Part shown: piece after piece, positions 17,241-25,283 of the stretch
Position numbering within the stretch: the stretch's first letter is position 1
How the letters are laid out: each line of letters begins with the position of its first letter
NCBI GenBank assembly: GCA_029580855.1
Contig: JAKPQH010000174.1
Span: 28,248 to 92,247 of the forward strand
DNA length: 64,000 nt
Origin: a bacterium
Lineage (GTDB): Bacteria; Methylomirabilota; Methylomirabilia; Methylomirabilales; 2-02-FULL-66-22
Reading direction: 5' to 3'
The notes under the pieces: model-generated
Databases searched by the model: none
The model's input: the letters and a program-made list of their open reading frames with translations, nothing else
What the model was told of the DNA's origin: nothing
Position numbers and translations under genes: made by a program

Positions 17241-19121
17241 GTGGCTTTGCGACGCGACAGGCTCGGTCTCGGGGGGCCCGTGTCCACGCCGATCACGGCC
17301 CGCATTGCCGGCGCCATCGATATCTCCATCGAGACGCTGTCCGCCGCCCTCCTCGTCGGCACCGTGGTCATCGCGTTTCTCCAGGTCGTCTTTCGCTTCG
17401 TGCTGAACAACGCCCTGAGCTGGCCGGAAGAGATGGCCCGCTTCGCGTTCGTGTGGTGCGTCTTCCTGGCCGCCGCCATGGTCACGCGGCGGTCGCGACA
17501 CATCGCCATCGACCTGCTCCCGCGGGCGCTCGGACCGGGCGCCCTCCGCGTGCACGCGTGCGCGGTGCGGGCCGTCTCGGCCGCCGTCGCCGCATTCCTG
17601 CTCGTCTACGGCGCCGATCTCGTCCTCAAATCCACCTACGTGTCGCCGGCGCTGGAGTGGCCGTACACCTATCTCTACCTCGCGGTCCCCACCGGAGCGG
17701 CGATTTCGCTGACCCTGCTGCTGCTGGAGCCCGTCGCCGGCTTCGATCGGGTCCGGAGCGGCGTGGCCTCGGTGCTCGGCGGCCTCGCCCTGTATCTCGC
17801 CATCGAGGGGGCGGCCAGGGCCGGTCTCCTGAACTCCCTGGGGGTCGTCGGGCCGCTGGTGATCATCGTCCTCGGCCTGATGATGCTGGGTATTCCCATC
17901 GTGGACGCCCTGATCTTCGGCACCTTCGTGGCGTTCGCGCCCCAGGGCGAACTGGCGCTCATGCCTGTTCCGCAGGGACTCACCAACGCGCTGGATTACC
18001 TGCTCATCGCCATCCCGTTCTTCATGCTGGCCGCGGGCCTGATGAATGTCGGCGGCATCACCGAGCGGCTGGTGGGGCTCGCGGCGGCCCTGGTCGGGCA
18101 CTTCCGCGGCGGCCTCGGCCACGTGAACGTGCTGACCAACACGCTCATGGGCGGCGTCTCCGGCTCCTCCACGGCCGACGCCGCCGCCATCGCCAAGACC
18201 ATGGTCCCCGCCATGGAGCGGCGCGGCTACCCGAAGCCGTTCGGCGTCGCGCTGACCAGCGCGGCGTCGATCCTGGCCAACATGATCCCACCCAGCCTCG
18301 GGCTCATCATCTACGGCGCGCTGGCGGCGGCATCGGTGGGAGCGTTGTTCATCGCCACCATCGTGCCCGGCCTGCTGATGGCGCTGACCCTGTCCATGGT
18401 CGTGCACCTCGAGTGTCTGCGCCGAGGCATCGGCGAGCGCGGCGAGCGGGCCGGCTGGGCCATGCGGGGCGAGGCGGCGGCGCGGGCGATACCGGCCCTC
18501 ATCCTCCCGCTCGTGATCGTCGGCGGCATCCGTTACGGCGTGTTCTCGGCGACCGAGGCGGGGTCGGTGGCCGCGCTCTACTCCCTGGGGTGCGGCGCGC
18601 TCGTGTATCGTACCGCCCGCGGCGGGGCGCTGCTGCGCGCGCTGCGCGAGTCGCTGGCGGAGACCGCAACGGTGATGGTCATCATCGCGGCGTCGGCGCC
18701 GTTCGCCTTCGCCCTCATCATCGAGCAGGTCCCGCAGAAGCTAGCGATCGCCATGGGCGCGCTGTCCGGCAACTGGATCCTGCTGCTGGTGGTGCTCAAC
18801 GGCTTCCTGCTCGTCGTCGGCCTGGCCATGGAGATGATCGCCTCGATGGTGATTCTGGTTCCGCTGCTCGTCCCCATCCTGAAGACGGCGAACATCGACC
18901 TGGTGCATTTTGGCGTGGTGATGGTCGCGAACCTGTGCATCGGGGCGCTCACACCGCCGCTGGCGATCCTGGTGTTCACGGCGGCGCGCGTCACGGACAC
19001 GCCCATCCACCTGGCGTATCGCGCGTGCCGGCCGTTCATGGTCGGCCTGCTGATCTGGCTCGCCGCCATCACTTTTGTTCCCGCCCTGAGCCTCGCGCCG
19101 CTCAGGCTGTTCGGCCCATAG
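17241..19121 (+). CDS. TRAP transporter fused small and large permease DctQM
   Basis: This 626-residue membrane protein joins a DctQ domain (about residues 20-170, with NNALSWPEEMARFAFVWCVF) to a DctM domain that holds SGSSTADAAAIAKTMVPAME and NMIPPSLGLIIYG. It couples solute uptake to a sodium gradient. The fusion is common in this family. The start is a GTG 28 bases after dctP; an internal GTG at 17281 preceded by GGGG is an alternative. Repeat copy D begins one base after its stop codon. Confidence 0.9.
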   Translation: MALRRDRLGLGGPVSTPITARIAGAIDISIETLSAALLVGTVVIAFLQVVFRFVLNNALSWPEEMARFAFVWCVFLAAAMVTRRSRHIAIDLLPRALGPGALRVHACAVRAVSAAVAAFLLVYGADLVLKSTYVSPALEWPYTYLYLAVPTGAAISLTLLLLEPVAGFDRVRSGVASVLGGLALYLAIEGAARAGLLNSLGVVGPLVIIVLGLMMLGIPIVDALIFGTFVAFAPQGELALMPVPQGLTNALDYLLIAIPFFMLAAGLMNVGGITERLVGLAAALVGHFRGGLGHVNVLTNTLMGGVSGSSTADAAAIAKTMVPAMERRGYPKPFGVALTSAASILANMIPPSLGLIIYGALAAASVGALFIATIVPGLLMALTLSMVVHLECLRRGIGERGERAGWAMRGEAAARAIPALILPLVIVGGIRYGVFSATEAGSVAALYSLGCGALVYRTARGGALLRALRESLAETATVMVIIAASAPFAFALIIEQVPQKLAIAMGALSGNWILLLVVLNGFLLVVGLAMEMIASMVILVPLLVPILKTANIDLVHFGVVMVANLCIGALTPPLAILVFTAARVTDTPIHLAYRACRPFMVGLLIWLAAITFVPALSLAPLRLFGP

Positions 19122-19122
19122 C

Positions 19123-19243
19123 CGGTTGCTGAAAAGGGCCCGGCGGCGACGCGCCGGGTACCTCTCGGACGATGGCTGCGGCGCCGCGACGGACGCGCTA
19201 CGCACGCCTCGCCTTGCAGGTGGAGCTTTGTGAACAACCTGGG
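19123..19243 (-). repeat. Interspersed repeat, copy D, at the dctQM stop
   Basis: It lies in reverse orientation: CCGGTTGCTGAAAAGGGC starts one base after the TAG of dctQM and the copy ends TTGTGAACAACCTGGG. The interior has the family words CGCCTTGCAGGTGG in complement and a long GC-rich inner palindrome (GGCGACGCGCCGGGTACC). The family end points toward the gene that has just ended, as in the minus-strand copies. Confidence 0.7.
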
Positions 19244-19286
19244 CGATAGCGTCTTTTCGGCATCCGTATGATCGGAGGGAGCGCAA

Positions 19287-20360
19287 ATGCAAAAAGCGGA
19301 CGGGATGAACTACGCGCCCATCGGCAAGGCCAGCCCCGTGTGCGGCCCGGGGGAATTCCGCTTTGCCGCCGTCGGCCTCGACCACGGCCACATCTACGGC
19401 ATGTGCAACGGCCTCGTCGAGGCGGGCGGCGAGCTGGCGTGGGTGTTCGACCCCGATCCGCAGCGGGTCGCAGCGTTCTGCGCGACCTACCGCGGGGTGC
19501 GGGCCGCGCGCTCCGAGGCGGAGGTCCTCGACGACCCCGCCGTCCGGCTGGTCGCCAGCGCCACCGTGCCGTGCCGGCGCGGCCCGCTCGGCCTCCGCGC
19601 GATGGCTCACGGCAAGGACTACTTCGCCGACAAACCCCCGGTCACTTCGCCGGAGCAGCTCCACGCCGCGCGTCGGACGGTCGCCGAGACCGGCCGGATC
19701 TACGCCGCCTACTACGCCGAGCGGCTGCACGTCGAGGCCGCCGTCAAAGCGGGCGATCTGATCCGGCAGGGCGCCATCGGGCGCGTGGTCCAGGTGATCG
19801 GGCTGGGGCCGCATCGCCTCAACGCCCCCGGCCGGCCGGCGTGGTTCTGGGACCCGAAACAGTACGGTGGCATTCTGGTGGACATCGGCAGCCACCAGAT
19901 CGAGCAGTTTCTCCACTACACCGGCGCGAGCGGCGGGCGCGTCCTGCACAGCAAAGTCGCCAACTACGAGAACCGCGATCATCCCGATTTCCAGGACTTC
20001 GGCGACGCGACGCTCCTCGCCGACAACGGCGCCACCTCGTATTTTCGCGTCGATTGGTTCACCCCCGCGGGCCTGGGCGCCTGGGGCGACGGCCGCACCC
20101 TGATCCTGGGCACCGACGGCTACATTGAGCTCCGCAAATACCTCGACGTGGCCCGCGATGCGGCCGGCGACCACGTCTACCTCGTCGATCGCAACGGCGA
20201 GCACCACCTGCCGGTCCACGGGACCGTCGGCTTCCCCTACTTCGGCCGGCTCATCCTGGACTGCCTGCACCGGACGGAGAACGCCATGCCACAGGCACAC
20301 ACATTCCTGGCGATCGAGCTGGCCCTCGCGGCGCAGGCCCAGGCGGTCAAGATCGCCTGA
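19287..20360 (+). CDS. Gfo/Idh/MocA-family oxidoreductase
   Basis: This 357-residue protein has an N-terminal Rossmann domain (FAAVGLDHGHIYGMC; AWVFDPDPQR) and the family motif KDYFADKPPVTSPEQL, which contains the usual EKP-like Lys. The C-terminal half has GGILVDIGSHQIEQFLHYTG, the catalytic Asp/His region. It likely oxidises or reduces a sugar, inositol or sugar acid with NAD(P). GGAGGGAG lies upstream of the ATG. It follows the TRAP genes on the same strand and is a likely metaboliser of the imported compound. Confidence 0.88.
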   Translation: MQKADGMNYAPIGKASPVCGPGEFRFAAVGLDHGHIYGMCNGLVEAGGELAWVFDPDPQRVAAFCATYRGVRAARSEAEVLDDPAVRLVASATVPCRRGPLGLRAMAHGKDYFADKPPVTSPEQLHAARRTVAETGRIYAAYYAERLHVEAAVKAGDLIRQGAIGRVVQVIGLGPHRLNAPGRPAWFWDPKQYGGILVDIGSHQIEQFLHYTGASGGRVLHSKVANYENRDHPDFQDFGDATLLADNGATSYFRVDWFTPAGLGAWGDGRTLILGTDGYIELRKYLDVARDAAGDHVYLVDRNGEHHLPVHGTVGFPYFGRLILDCLHRTENAMPQAHTFLAIELALAAQAQAVKIA

Positions 20361-20403
20361 GATCGAACCGATCGGTTTCAAAACGCCCTGCTGGAGGAAC
20401 GCC

Positions 20404-21315
20404 ATGAGCGAACACAGCGAATCCCGGCGCGGAGCGACCGCCGCGGCCGCGCCGGAGCCGCGGACGCCGTCCTCGGTCCAGCCCACGACCGCCCCCGCGA
20501 TCCGGTGCGGCCTCCTCGACCGGCCGGGCTGCCGCGTCTACTACGAAGTGACGGGGGCCGGGCCTGCCATCGTCTTCGCTCACGGGCTGGGCGGCAACCA
20601 CCTGGCGTGGTGGCAGCAGGTCCCGCACTTCGCCGGGCGCTACACGTGCGTGACCTTCGCGCACCGCGGCTACCCCCCGGGCAGCGTGATCCGGGGCGGC
20701 CCGGATCCGCGCGACTTCGCCGGCGATCTCGCCGCCCTGATCGACCACCTGCACCTCACCGACGTCCGCCTCGTCGCGCAATCCATGGGAGGCTGGACCT
20801 GCCTCGAATACGCCCTGGCCTTCCCCCACACGGTCCGGGCGCTCGTCCTCGCCGCCACGTGCGGCACGATCCACCGCCCGTCGGTGCCCGCGGCGGACCC
20901 GGACCGGCTGCCCGCCTGGGCGCGCCAAGCGGAGGCGGCGCGCGCCGATATGCAACGTCGCGGCATCTCCCCGCCCGCCGGCGAGCGCATGGCGCGCGAG
21001 CAGCCGGCGCTCCATTTTCTTTACCGGGCGATCGCCAACGCCAGTGACGCCTTCGACCGGGAGGAGCTCCGCACGCGCCTCGCGGCGACGGCCACGCGGT
21101 CACCCGACGTGCTCCGGGCTCTCGCCGTGCCGACGCTCTTCATCACCGGCGGCGAAGACGCAACCGACCCCTCTTTTCTGTCCGATGCGCTGGCCGCGCT
21201 GATGCCCAACGCCACGGTCGAGCAGGTCCGCGAGGCCGGGCATTCGGTCTATTTCGAGTGCGCCGCCATCTTCAACCGGTTGGTCGATCGCTTCCTCGCC
21301 GCCGTGGACGGCTGA
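20404..21315 (+). CDS. Alpha/beta-fold hydrolase
   Basis: This 303-residue hydrolase has an oxyanion loop FAHGLGGNH, nucleophile elbow AQSMGG (Ala replaces the first Gly of GxSxG), a probable acid in ITGGEDATDP and catalytic His in AGHSVYFE. The cap region lies between about residues 165 and 235. The first 35 residues are Ala/Pro-rich and poorly ordered. GGAGG precedes the ATG. It is 43 bases after the oxidoreductase stop, so it is in the same operon. It could be a lactonase, esterase or haloperoxidase-like enzyme. Confidence 0.83.
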   Translation: MSEHSESRRGATAAAAPEPRTPSSVQPTTAPAIRCGLLDRPGCRVYYEVTGAGPAIVFAHGLGGNHLAWWQQVPHFAGRYTCVTFAHRGYPPGSVIRGGPDPRDFAGDLAALIDHLHLTDVRLVAQSMGGWTCLEYALAFPHTVRALVLAATCGTIHRPSVPAADPDRLPAWARQAEAARADMQRRGISPPAGERMAREQPALHFLYRAIANASDAFDREELRTRLAATATRSPDVLRALAVPTLFITGGEDATDPSFLSDALAALMPNATVEQVREAGHSVYFECAAIFNRLVDRFLAAVDG

Positions 21316-21477
21316 GCCGCCCGCGATGGCGCTCCGGGAGCCAACAGGACCCGCTCGTCGTCACGCTCCCGACGTCCGCCGGCGCCCGGTGCGGGCGCCG
21401 TGCGGGTTTGTCCGAGAAGGGGCAGCCGTGGCCGCACCGGGACTGCCGATCAACCCCGCGCCCTTCCCCGTTTTCCG

Positions 21478-21507
21478 TTGACAGTCGCTTCTGCTGCGAC
21501 TGATACT
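21478..21507 (+). promoter_or_regulatory. Sigma-70-like promoter in front of the hcp relic
   Basis: TTGACA (21478-21483), an 18-base spacer and GATACT (21502-21507) followed by GC match the TRAP promoter at 15974 in spacing and both boxes. It retains near-consensus form although the gene behind it has lost most of its coding sequence. Confidence 0.65.
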
Positions 21508-21590
21508 GCACGCCACCGGCGGGTGAACCGGATCCGGCGGCCGGCGGGGCGCAGCGCCCCCTCCGCGCCCGGACACGAGGAGCTGAAGCC

Positions 21591-21717
21591 ATGCACATGT
21601 TCTGCTTCCAGTGTCAGGAAACCGGCGACGGTCCGCGCCATGCTCGCGGAGACTTTTGCGCTGCGGCCCATCGGCACGAGCGAGGCGGACGCACGAGCGA
21701 TGATGGCCGGGAGATGA
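21591..21717 (+). pseudogene. hcp: Internal-deletion relic of hybrid-cluster protein gene (hcp)
   Basis: The start MHMFCFQCQETGDG matches the N-terminus of hybrid-cluster protein (prismane/hydroxylamine reductase), whose first Fe-S ligands lie in FCFQCQET. About 60 bases later, in another frame, LAETFALRPIGTSEAD to AMMAGR and a TGA match the extreme C-terminus of the same protein. The roughly 500 residues between are missing. A GAGGAG ribosome site and a good promoter remain upstream. The relic cannot make an enzyme; at most a short peptide with two Cys would be made from the first frame. Confidence 0.8.
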
Positions 21718-21882
21718 GCGTGCTGTCGCCGTCGGCCCGCTCCGCCCGGAACCGGCCGAGGCATCTACGGTGATTTCCTTCGACGCCAGGCGGCGTACGA
21801 GCGTCCGTCGGTTGACACAGAGCCCTTGGCTGCGGAAACTACACCCACACCACCGCGCCACCGCATCGAGGAGCACCGATCC

Positions 21883-22551
21883 ATGTGCGGCCGATTCAGT
21901 CTGGGGGCGACGATCCGTGTTGGCCAGCTCTTCGACCTCCCGAACTGCCCCGACATGCGCCCCCGCTATAACATCGCCCCCGGTCAGGACGTCCCTGCGG
22001 TGATCCGGAATCGGGAGACGGGCGACCGCGAGTTCCGGCCGTTCCGCTGGGGACTCGTCCCGTCATGGGCGAAAGACCCCGCCGTCGGCAACCGCATGAT
22101 AAACGCACGGAGCGAGACGGCGGCGACCAAACCCGCGTTCCGCACCCTGCTGCGACAACGCCGGTGCCTGATCCTGGCCGATGGGTTCTACGAGTGGAGC
22201 GGGGACGGTCCGCGCAAGCAGCCCTACCACGTCAAGCTCCGGGACGGCGAACCGTTCGCGTTTGCCGGTCTGTGGGATCGCTGGGCGCCTGCTGGCGGCC
22301 GGCCCCTGGAGACATGCACCATCCTGACGACCACGCCGAACGCAGTGGTCCGGCCGATCCATGACCGGATGCCGGTCATCCTCCCGCCGGGCGCGTACGG
22401 CGCTTGGCTGGATCCGATGCTGCACGATGCGTCGGAACTTCGGGCGCTCCTGACGCCCTACCCTGCCGAAGCGATGACCGCCTTCCCGGTGAGTACCTGG
22501 GTGAACAATCCGGCGCACGACGCGCCGGCGTGCGTCCTGCCGCTGGCCTAG
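21883..22551 (+). CDS. SRAP domain protein (YedK/HMCES family abasic-site shield)
   Basis: This 222-residue SOS response-associated peptidase family protein starts exactly at MCGRFS, so Cys2 becomes the N-terminal nucleophile after Met removal. The other conserved residues are Asn74 (MINARSE), Glu104 (GFYEW) and His160 (PIHDRMPVI). Family members form a stable covalent bond with abasic sites in single-stranded DNA. GAGGAG is the ribosome site. A perfect TTGACA at 21812 has no clear -10 partner; a loose promoter is possible there. It lies next to the hcp relic with no obvious functional link. Confidence 0.93.
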   Translation: MCGRFSLGATIRVGQLFDLPNCPDMRPRYNIAPGQDVPAVIRNRETGDREFRPFRWGLVPSWAKDPAVGNRMINARSETAATKPAFRTLLRQRRCLILADGFYEWSGDGPRKQPYHVKLRDGEPFAFAGLWDRWAPAGGRPLETCTILTTTPNAVVRPIHDRMPVILPPGAYGAWLDPMLHDASELRALLTPYPAEAMTAFPVSTWVNNPAHDAPACVLPLA

Positions 22552-22664
22552 CCGGGATGCCCACGGCGTGACGCGGATGGTGCCCGACCGGACGTGTGCC
22601 CACGCCATGCCCAGGCCGCATCTCTGGTTCCGTCAGCCGGGTCACCGGAGCGATGGGAGGGACC

Positions 22665-23438
22665 ATGAAGCTCGTGCGCTATGCGGTCGGTAGAGCGGTT
22701 GCCTATGGCCTCCTCGAGGAGGACGGAGCCGTCCGCCGGATCACCGGATCCCCATTTGAGCCGCTCAGGCCCGGCCAAACACGCCATCCGGTCCATGAGG
22801 TACGTCTGCTCGCGCCGGTCGATGCGCCCCGCATCATCGGCGTGGGACTGAACTACGTCTCGCACATCAGGGAGTGCAACGTGAGCGCGCCGGCGCTCCC
22901 GATGCTCTTCATGAAGCACCCCAGCGCCGTCATCGGGCCCGGCGAGGCCATCGTGTATCCGAGGCGGGCGAAGAAAGTCGACTTCGAGGGAGAACTGGCC
23001 GTCGTCATCGGACGGCACGCGCGCCGCGTGTCGGAAGCGCAGGCGCTCGATTATGTGCTTGGCTACACCTGCGCGAACGATGTCAGCGAGCGGGAGACCC
23101 AGGTGGCCGAGATGAAAATGGGCTGTCTGCTGGTGGGGAAATCGTACAACACCTTCTGCCCGCTGGGGCCCGCCATCGTGACCGGCCTCGACCCCGCCTC
23201 TCTCGATCTCACGACACGGCTCAACGGCCAGGTCCGCCAGCGGATCAACACGTCCGACCTGCTGTTCTCGGTCGCCGGGCTCGTCGCGTACCTCAGTCAG
23301 GCCATGACCCTGTGGCCCGGCGATACCATCCTCACCGGAACGCCGAGCGGTGTCGGTCCCCTCCAACCCGGCGATGTCGTGGAGGTCGAGATCTCGGGGA
23401 TCGGCGTCCTCCGCAATCCCGTGGCGGCCGAGGCGTGA
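22665..23438 (+). CDS. Fumarylacetoacetate hydrolase family protein
   Basis: This 257-residue FAH-superfamily enzyme has the metal-binding block KVDFEGELAVVIG, then GYTCANDVSERE and the late motif TGTPSGVGPLQPGD. Members cleave C-C bonds or hydrate and decarboxylate ring-cleavage products such as 2-hydroxyhepta-2,4-diene-1,7-dioate, or acylpyruvates. GGGAGG stands four bases before the ATG at 22665; earlier in-frame codons show no family similarity. It converges with the next gene across a 36-base gap that contains a small CGTTCG/CGAACG hairpin (23441-23455). Confidence 0.9.
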   Translation: MKLVRYAVGRAVAYGLLEEDGAVRRITGSPFEPLRPGQTRHPVHEVRLLAPVDAPRIIGVGLNYVSHIRECNVSAPALPMLFMKHPSAVIGPGEAIVYPRRAKKVDFEGELAVVIGRHARRVSEAQALDYVLGYTCANDVSERETQVAEMKMGCLLVGKSYNTFCPLGPAIVTGLDPASLDLTTRLNGQVRQRINTSDLLFSVAGLVAYLSQAMTLWPGDTILTGTPSGVGPLQPGDVVEVEISGIGVLRNPVAAEA

Positions 23439-23474
23439 CTCGTTCGCCGCGAACGGACCCGACGGCGGCTCGAC

Positions 23475-23780
23475 CTATGGTGCCTTCAATTTGGACCGGA
23501 CGCTCCGGACCTTGTCGTCCATCGTCTGGTCGCGATCCATCCGTGTCCCCACTTTGATGACCGTGGAGATGCGGGGCGCGCCCATGGCGTGAACGGTCTC
23601 GTGGCACTTCTTGATCGCGGCGAAGACCGCATCCCACTCGCCCTCGATGTTGGTGCCGTAGGCATGCAGCTGGCTCTTGAGCCCCGCCTCCGTCACCACG
23701 CGCTCGCACGCCACGACGTACTCGGAAACCGACACGCCGACACCCAGCGGCACCACGCACAGATCTACGATGGCCTTCAT
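23475..23780 (-). CDS. MTH1187/YkoF-type thiamine-binding family protein
   Basis: This 101-residue protein of the DUF77/MTH1187 family has a single ferredoxin-like domain with MKAIVDLCVVPLGVGVSVSEY, then LHAYGTNIEGEWDAVF and RISTVIKVGTRMD. Family members form tetramers, and some bind thiamine-like ligands. GAGGAG is close to the ATG at 23780; frame upstream is open but lacks conserved residues and runs into the iterated spacer. It probably has its own transcript. Confidence 0.85.
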   Translation of the reverse strand: MKAIVDLCVVPLGVGVSVSEYVVACERVVTEAGLKSQLHAYGTNIEGEWDAVFAAIKKCHETVHAMGAPRISTVIKVGTRMDRDQTMDDKVRSVRSKLKAP

Positions 23781-23800
23781 CGCTCCTCTACCTTTCTGCT

Positions 23801-23888
23801 CAGCGCAAAGCGCAGGGCGCATGGCGATCAGCGCAAGGACTATCATCCCGGGCGCTCACCGCTATGCGCTTGGCGCTTGGCGTTTCAC
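23801..23888. repeat. Spacer of iterated GCGC-type words
   Basis: The sequence repeats variants of GCGCAAAGCGCAGGGCGCATGGCG, then GCTATGCGCTTGGCGCTTGGCG. Such iterated words without coding sense also occur at 10454, 40484, 54545 and 61915. It separates the MTH1187-type gene from the M20 amidohydrolase gene. Confidence 0.55.
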
Positions 23889-23927
23889 CCGTGACGCTCT
23901 CCGCTCTGCGCGCCGCCCGCGGCCAGC

Positions 23928-25235
23928 TCAGCCTTTCGTCAGCAACTCCACCGCCACGCCCGCCAGCAGCGCGATCCCCGGTACAAGCGCCTCCTCATCG
24001 ATGTCGAAAAATCCATCATGGTGACCCGCCGCCAGCTCGGTCCCGATCATCACAAAAGCGGCCTGCCCGCCCTTCTGCTGCACCCGCTCCATGAAGTAGG
24101 TGCAATCCTCGCTCCCGCCGATGTTGCCCGCCGGAAGGATCTCGGTGAAGAGGTGCTGACGCTTGGCCACCTGCTCAATCCGGGCCACCAGGGCGGCGTC
24201 GTTTTCGCACCCCGCGGCACCCCCCATGAGCTGCATCGCCACGGTGCACCCGTGCATGGCAGCGGAAGCCTCGATGATTCGGACAGCCTCCCCGTACACG
24301 TAGTCGTTGATGGCCGTCGTCGCACCGCGGGTCTCCACCTTGATGAGGGCCTGGGCCGGGATGACGTTGCGACCGGTGCCGCCCTGGATGACGCCGACGT
24401 TGATCCGGGACACGCCCCGGCTGTGCCGAGAAATGGCGTGCAGGTTGAGCGTTGCGGTTGCCGCCGCCAGGATGGCGTTGCGCCCCTGCTCCGGCGCGCC
24501 GCCCGCATGCGCGGGCTTTCCGGCGAACACCGCGTCCAGCTTGGTGGTGGCGAGAAATCCCTCCGTCCGGCAGGCGACCTGGCCCGTCGTCTTCAAACCG
24601 ATTCCGAGGTGGGCGCCCACGATGTATTTGACGTCGTCCACCACGCCACGCGCCACCATGGCCTTGGCGCCGCGGACGCCTTCCTCGGCCGGCTGGAAGA
24701 TCAGCTTGACGGTTCCGGCGAGCCGGTCCCTCAATCCCGCCAGCACCTCCGCGACGCCCAGCCCCGTCGCCGTGTGGCCGTCGTGACCGCAGGCGTGCAT
24801 GGCGCCCTGGTTCACCGACGCGAACCCTTCGCGGGACGGCCGGTGTTTCTCACCGGTTGCCTCGACCAGATCGTTCGCGTCCATGTCCACCCGCAACGCG
24901 ACCGTCGGCCCCGGTTTTCCGAATCGCATGACCCCGACCACGCCGGTCTTGCCGCCCCGCATCTTCTCCGCCCAGACTGCGTGCGCCCCCTGCTCCAGGG
25001 CCCGTTGGAATTGGCGGTCAAGCTCCGCGCTGGACGGGACGCCCATCATGGACGCCGCCTCCACCACCTCGTCGCCCGCCAAGACCTGGTAGCCCAGGTC
25101 AGCCAACGTCGCCGCCACGATCGATGCCGTGCGAAACTCGGTCCAGGCCGTCTCCGCGTACTTGTGGAAATCGCGCCGCCGGGCAACGGTCTTGTCCTTG
25201 AGTCCCTGTGCCGCCCTGATGATCTCGGCATCCAT
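23928..25235 (-). CDS. M20-family amidohydrolase (AbgA/AbgB-like)
   Basis: This 435-residue zinc metallopeptidase of family M20D has the metal ligand segments HACGHDGHTATG, QPAEEGVRGAKAM, VGAHLGIGL and a final HHDGFF. The dimerisation domain lies in the middle (KPAHAGGAPEQGRNAI). Related enzymes hydrolyse N-acyl amino acids or p-aminobenzoyl-glutamate. The ATG at 25235 has AGGGGG upstream. It follows the next amidohydrolase gene on the same strand by 48 bases, so the two form an operon. Confidence 0.88.
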   Translation of the reverse strand: MDAEIIRAAQGLKDKTVARRRDFHKYAETAWTEFRTASIVAATLADLGYQVLAGDEVVEAASMMGVPSSAELDRQFQRALEQGAHAVWAEKMRGGKTGVVGVMRFGKPGPTVALRVDMDANDLVEATGEKHRPSREGFASVNQGAMHACGHDGHTATGLGVAEVLAGLRDRLAGTVKLIFQPAEEGVRGAKAMVARGVVDDVKYIVGAHLGIGLKTTGQVACRTEGFLATTKLDAVFAGKPAHAGGAPEQGRNAILAAATATLNLHAISRHSRGVSRINVGVIQGGTGRNVIPAQALIKVETRGATTAINDYVYGEAVRIIEASAAMHGCTVAMQLMGGAAGCENDAALVARIEQVAKRQHLFTEILPAGNIGGSEDCTYFMERVQQKGGQAAFVMIGTELAAGHHDGFFDIDEEALVPGIALLAGVAVELLTKG

Positions 25236-25283
25236 GGCCAACCCCCTTGGTTTTGGTTTGGTTCTCCATCGGCGGTTTTCGGT

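Noticed and set aside
16161..18407. Very long open frame on the minus strand opposite the TRAP genes (about 750 codons)
   Set aside because: Composition is Arg/Gly/His-rich without motifs, and it is the mirror of a well-supported coding strand. High GC makes stop-free antisense frames common.
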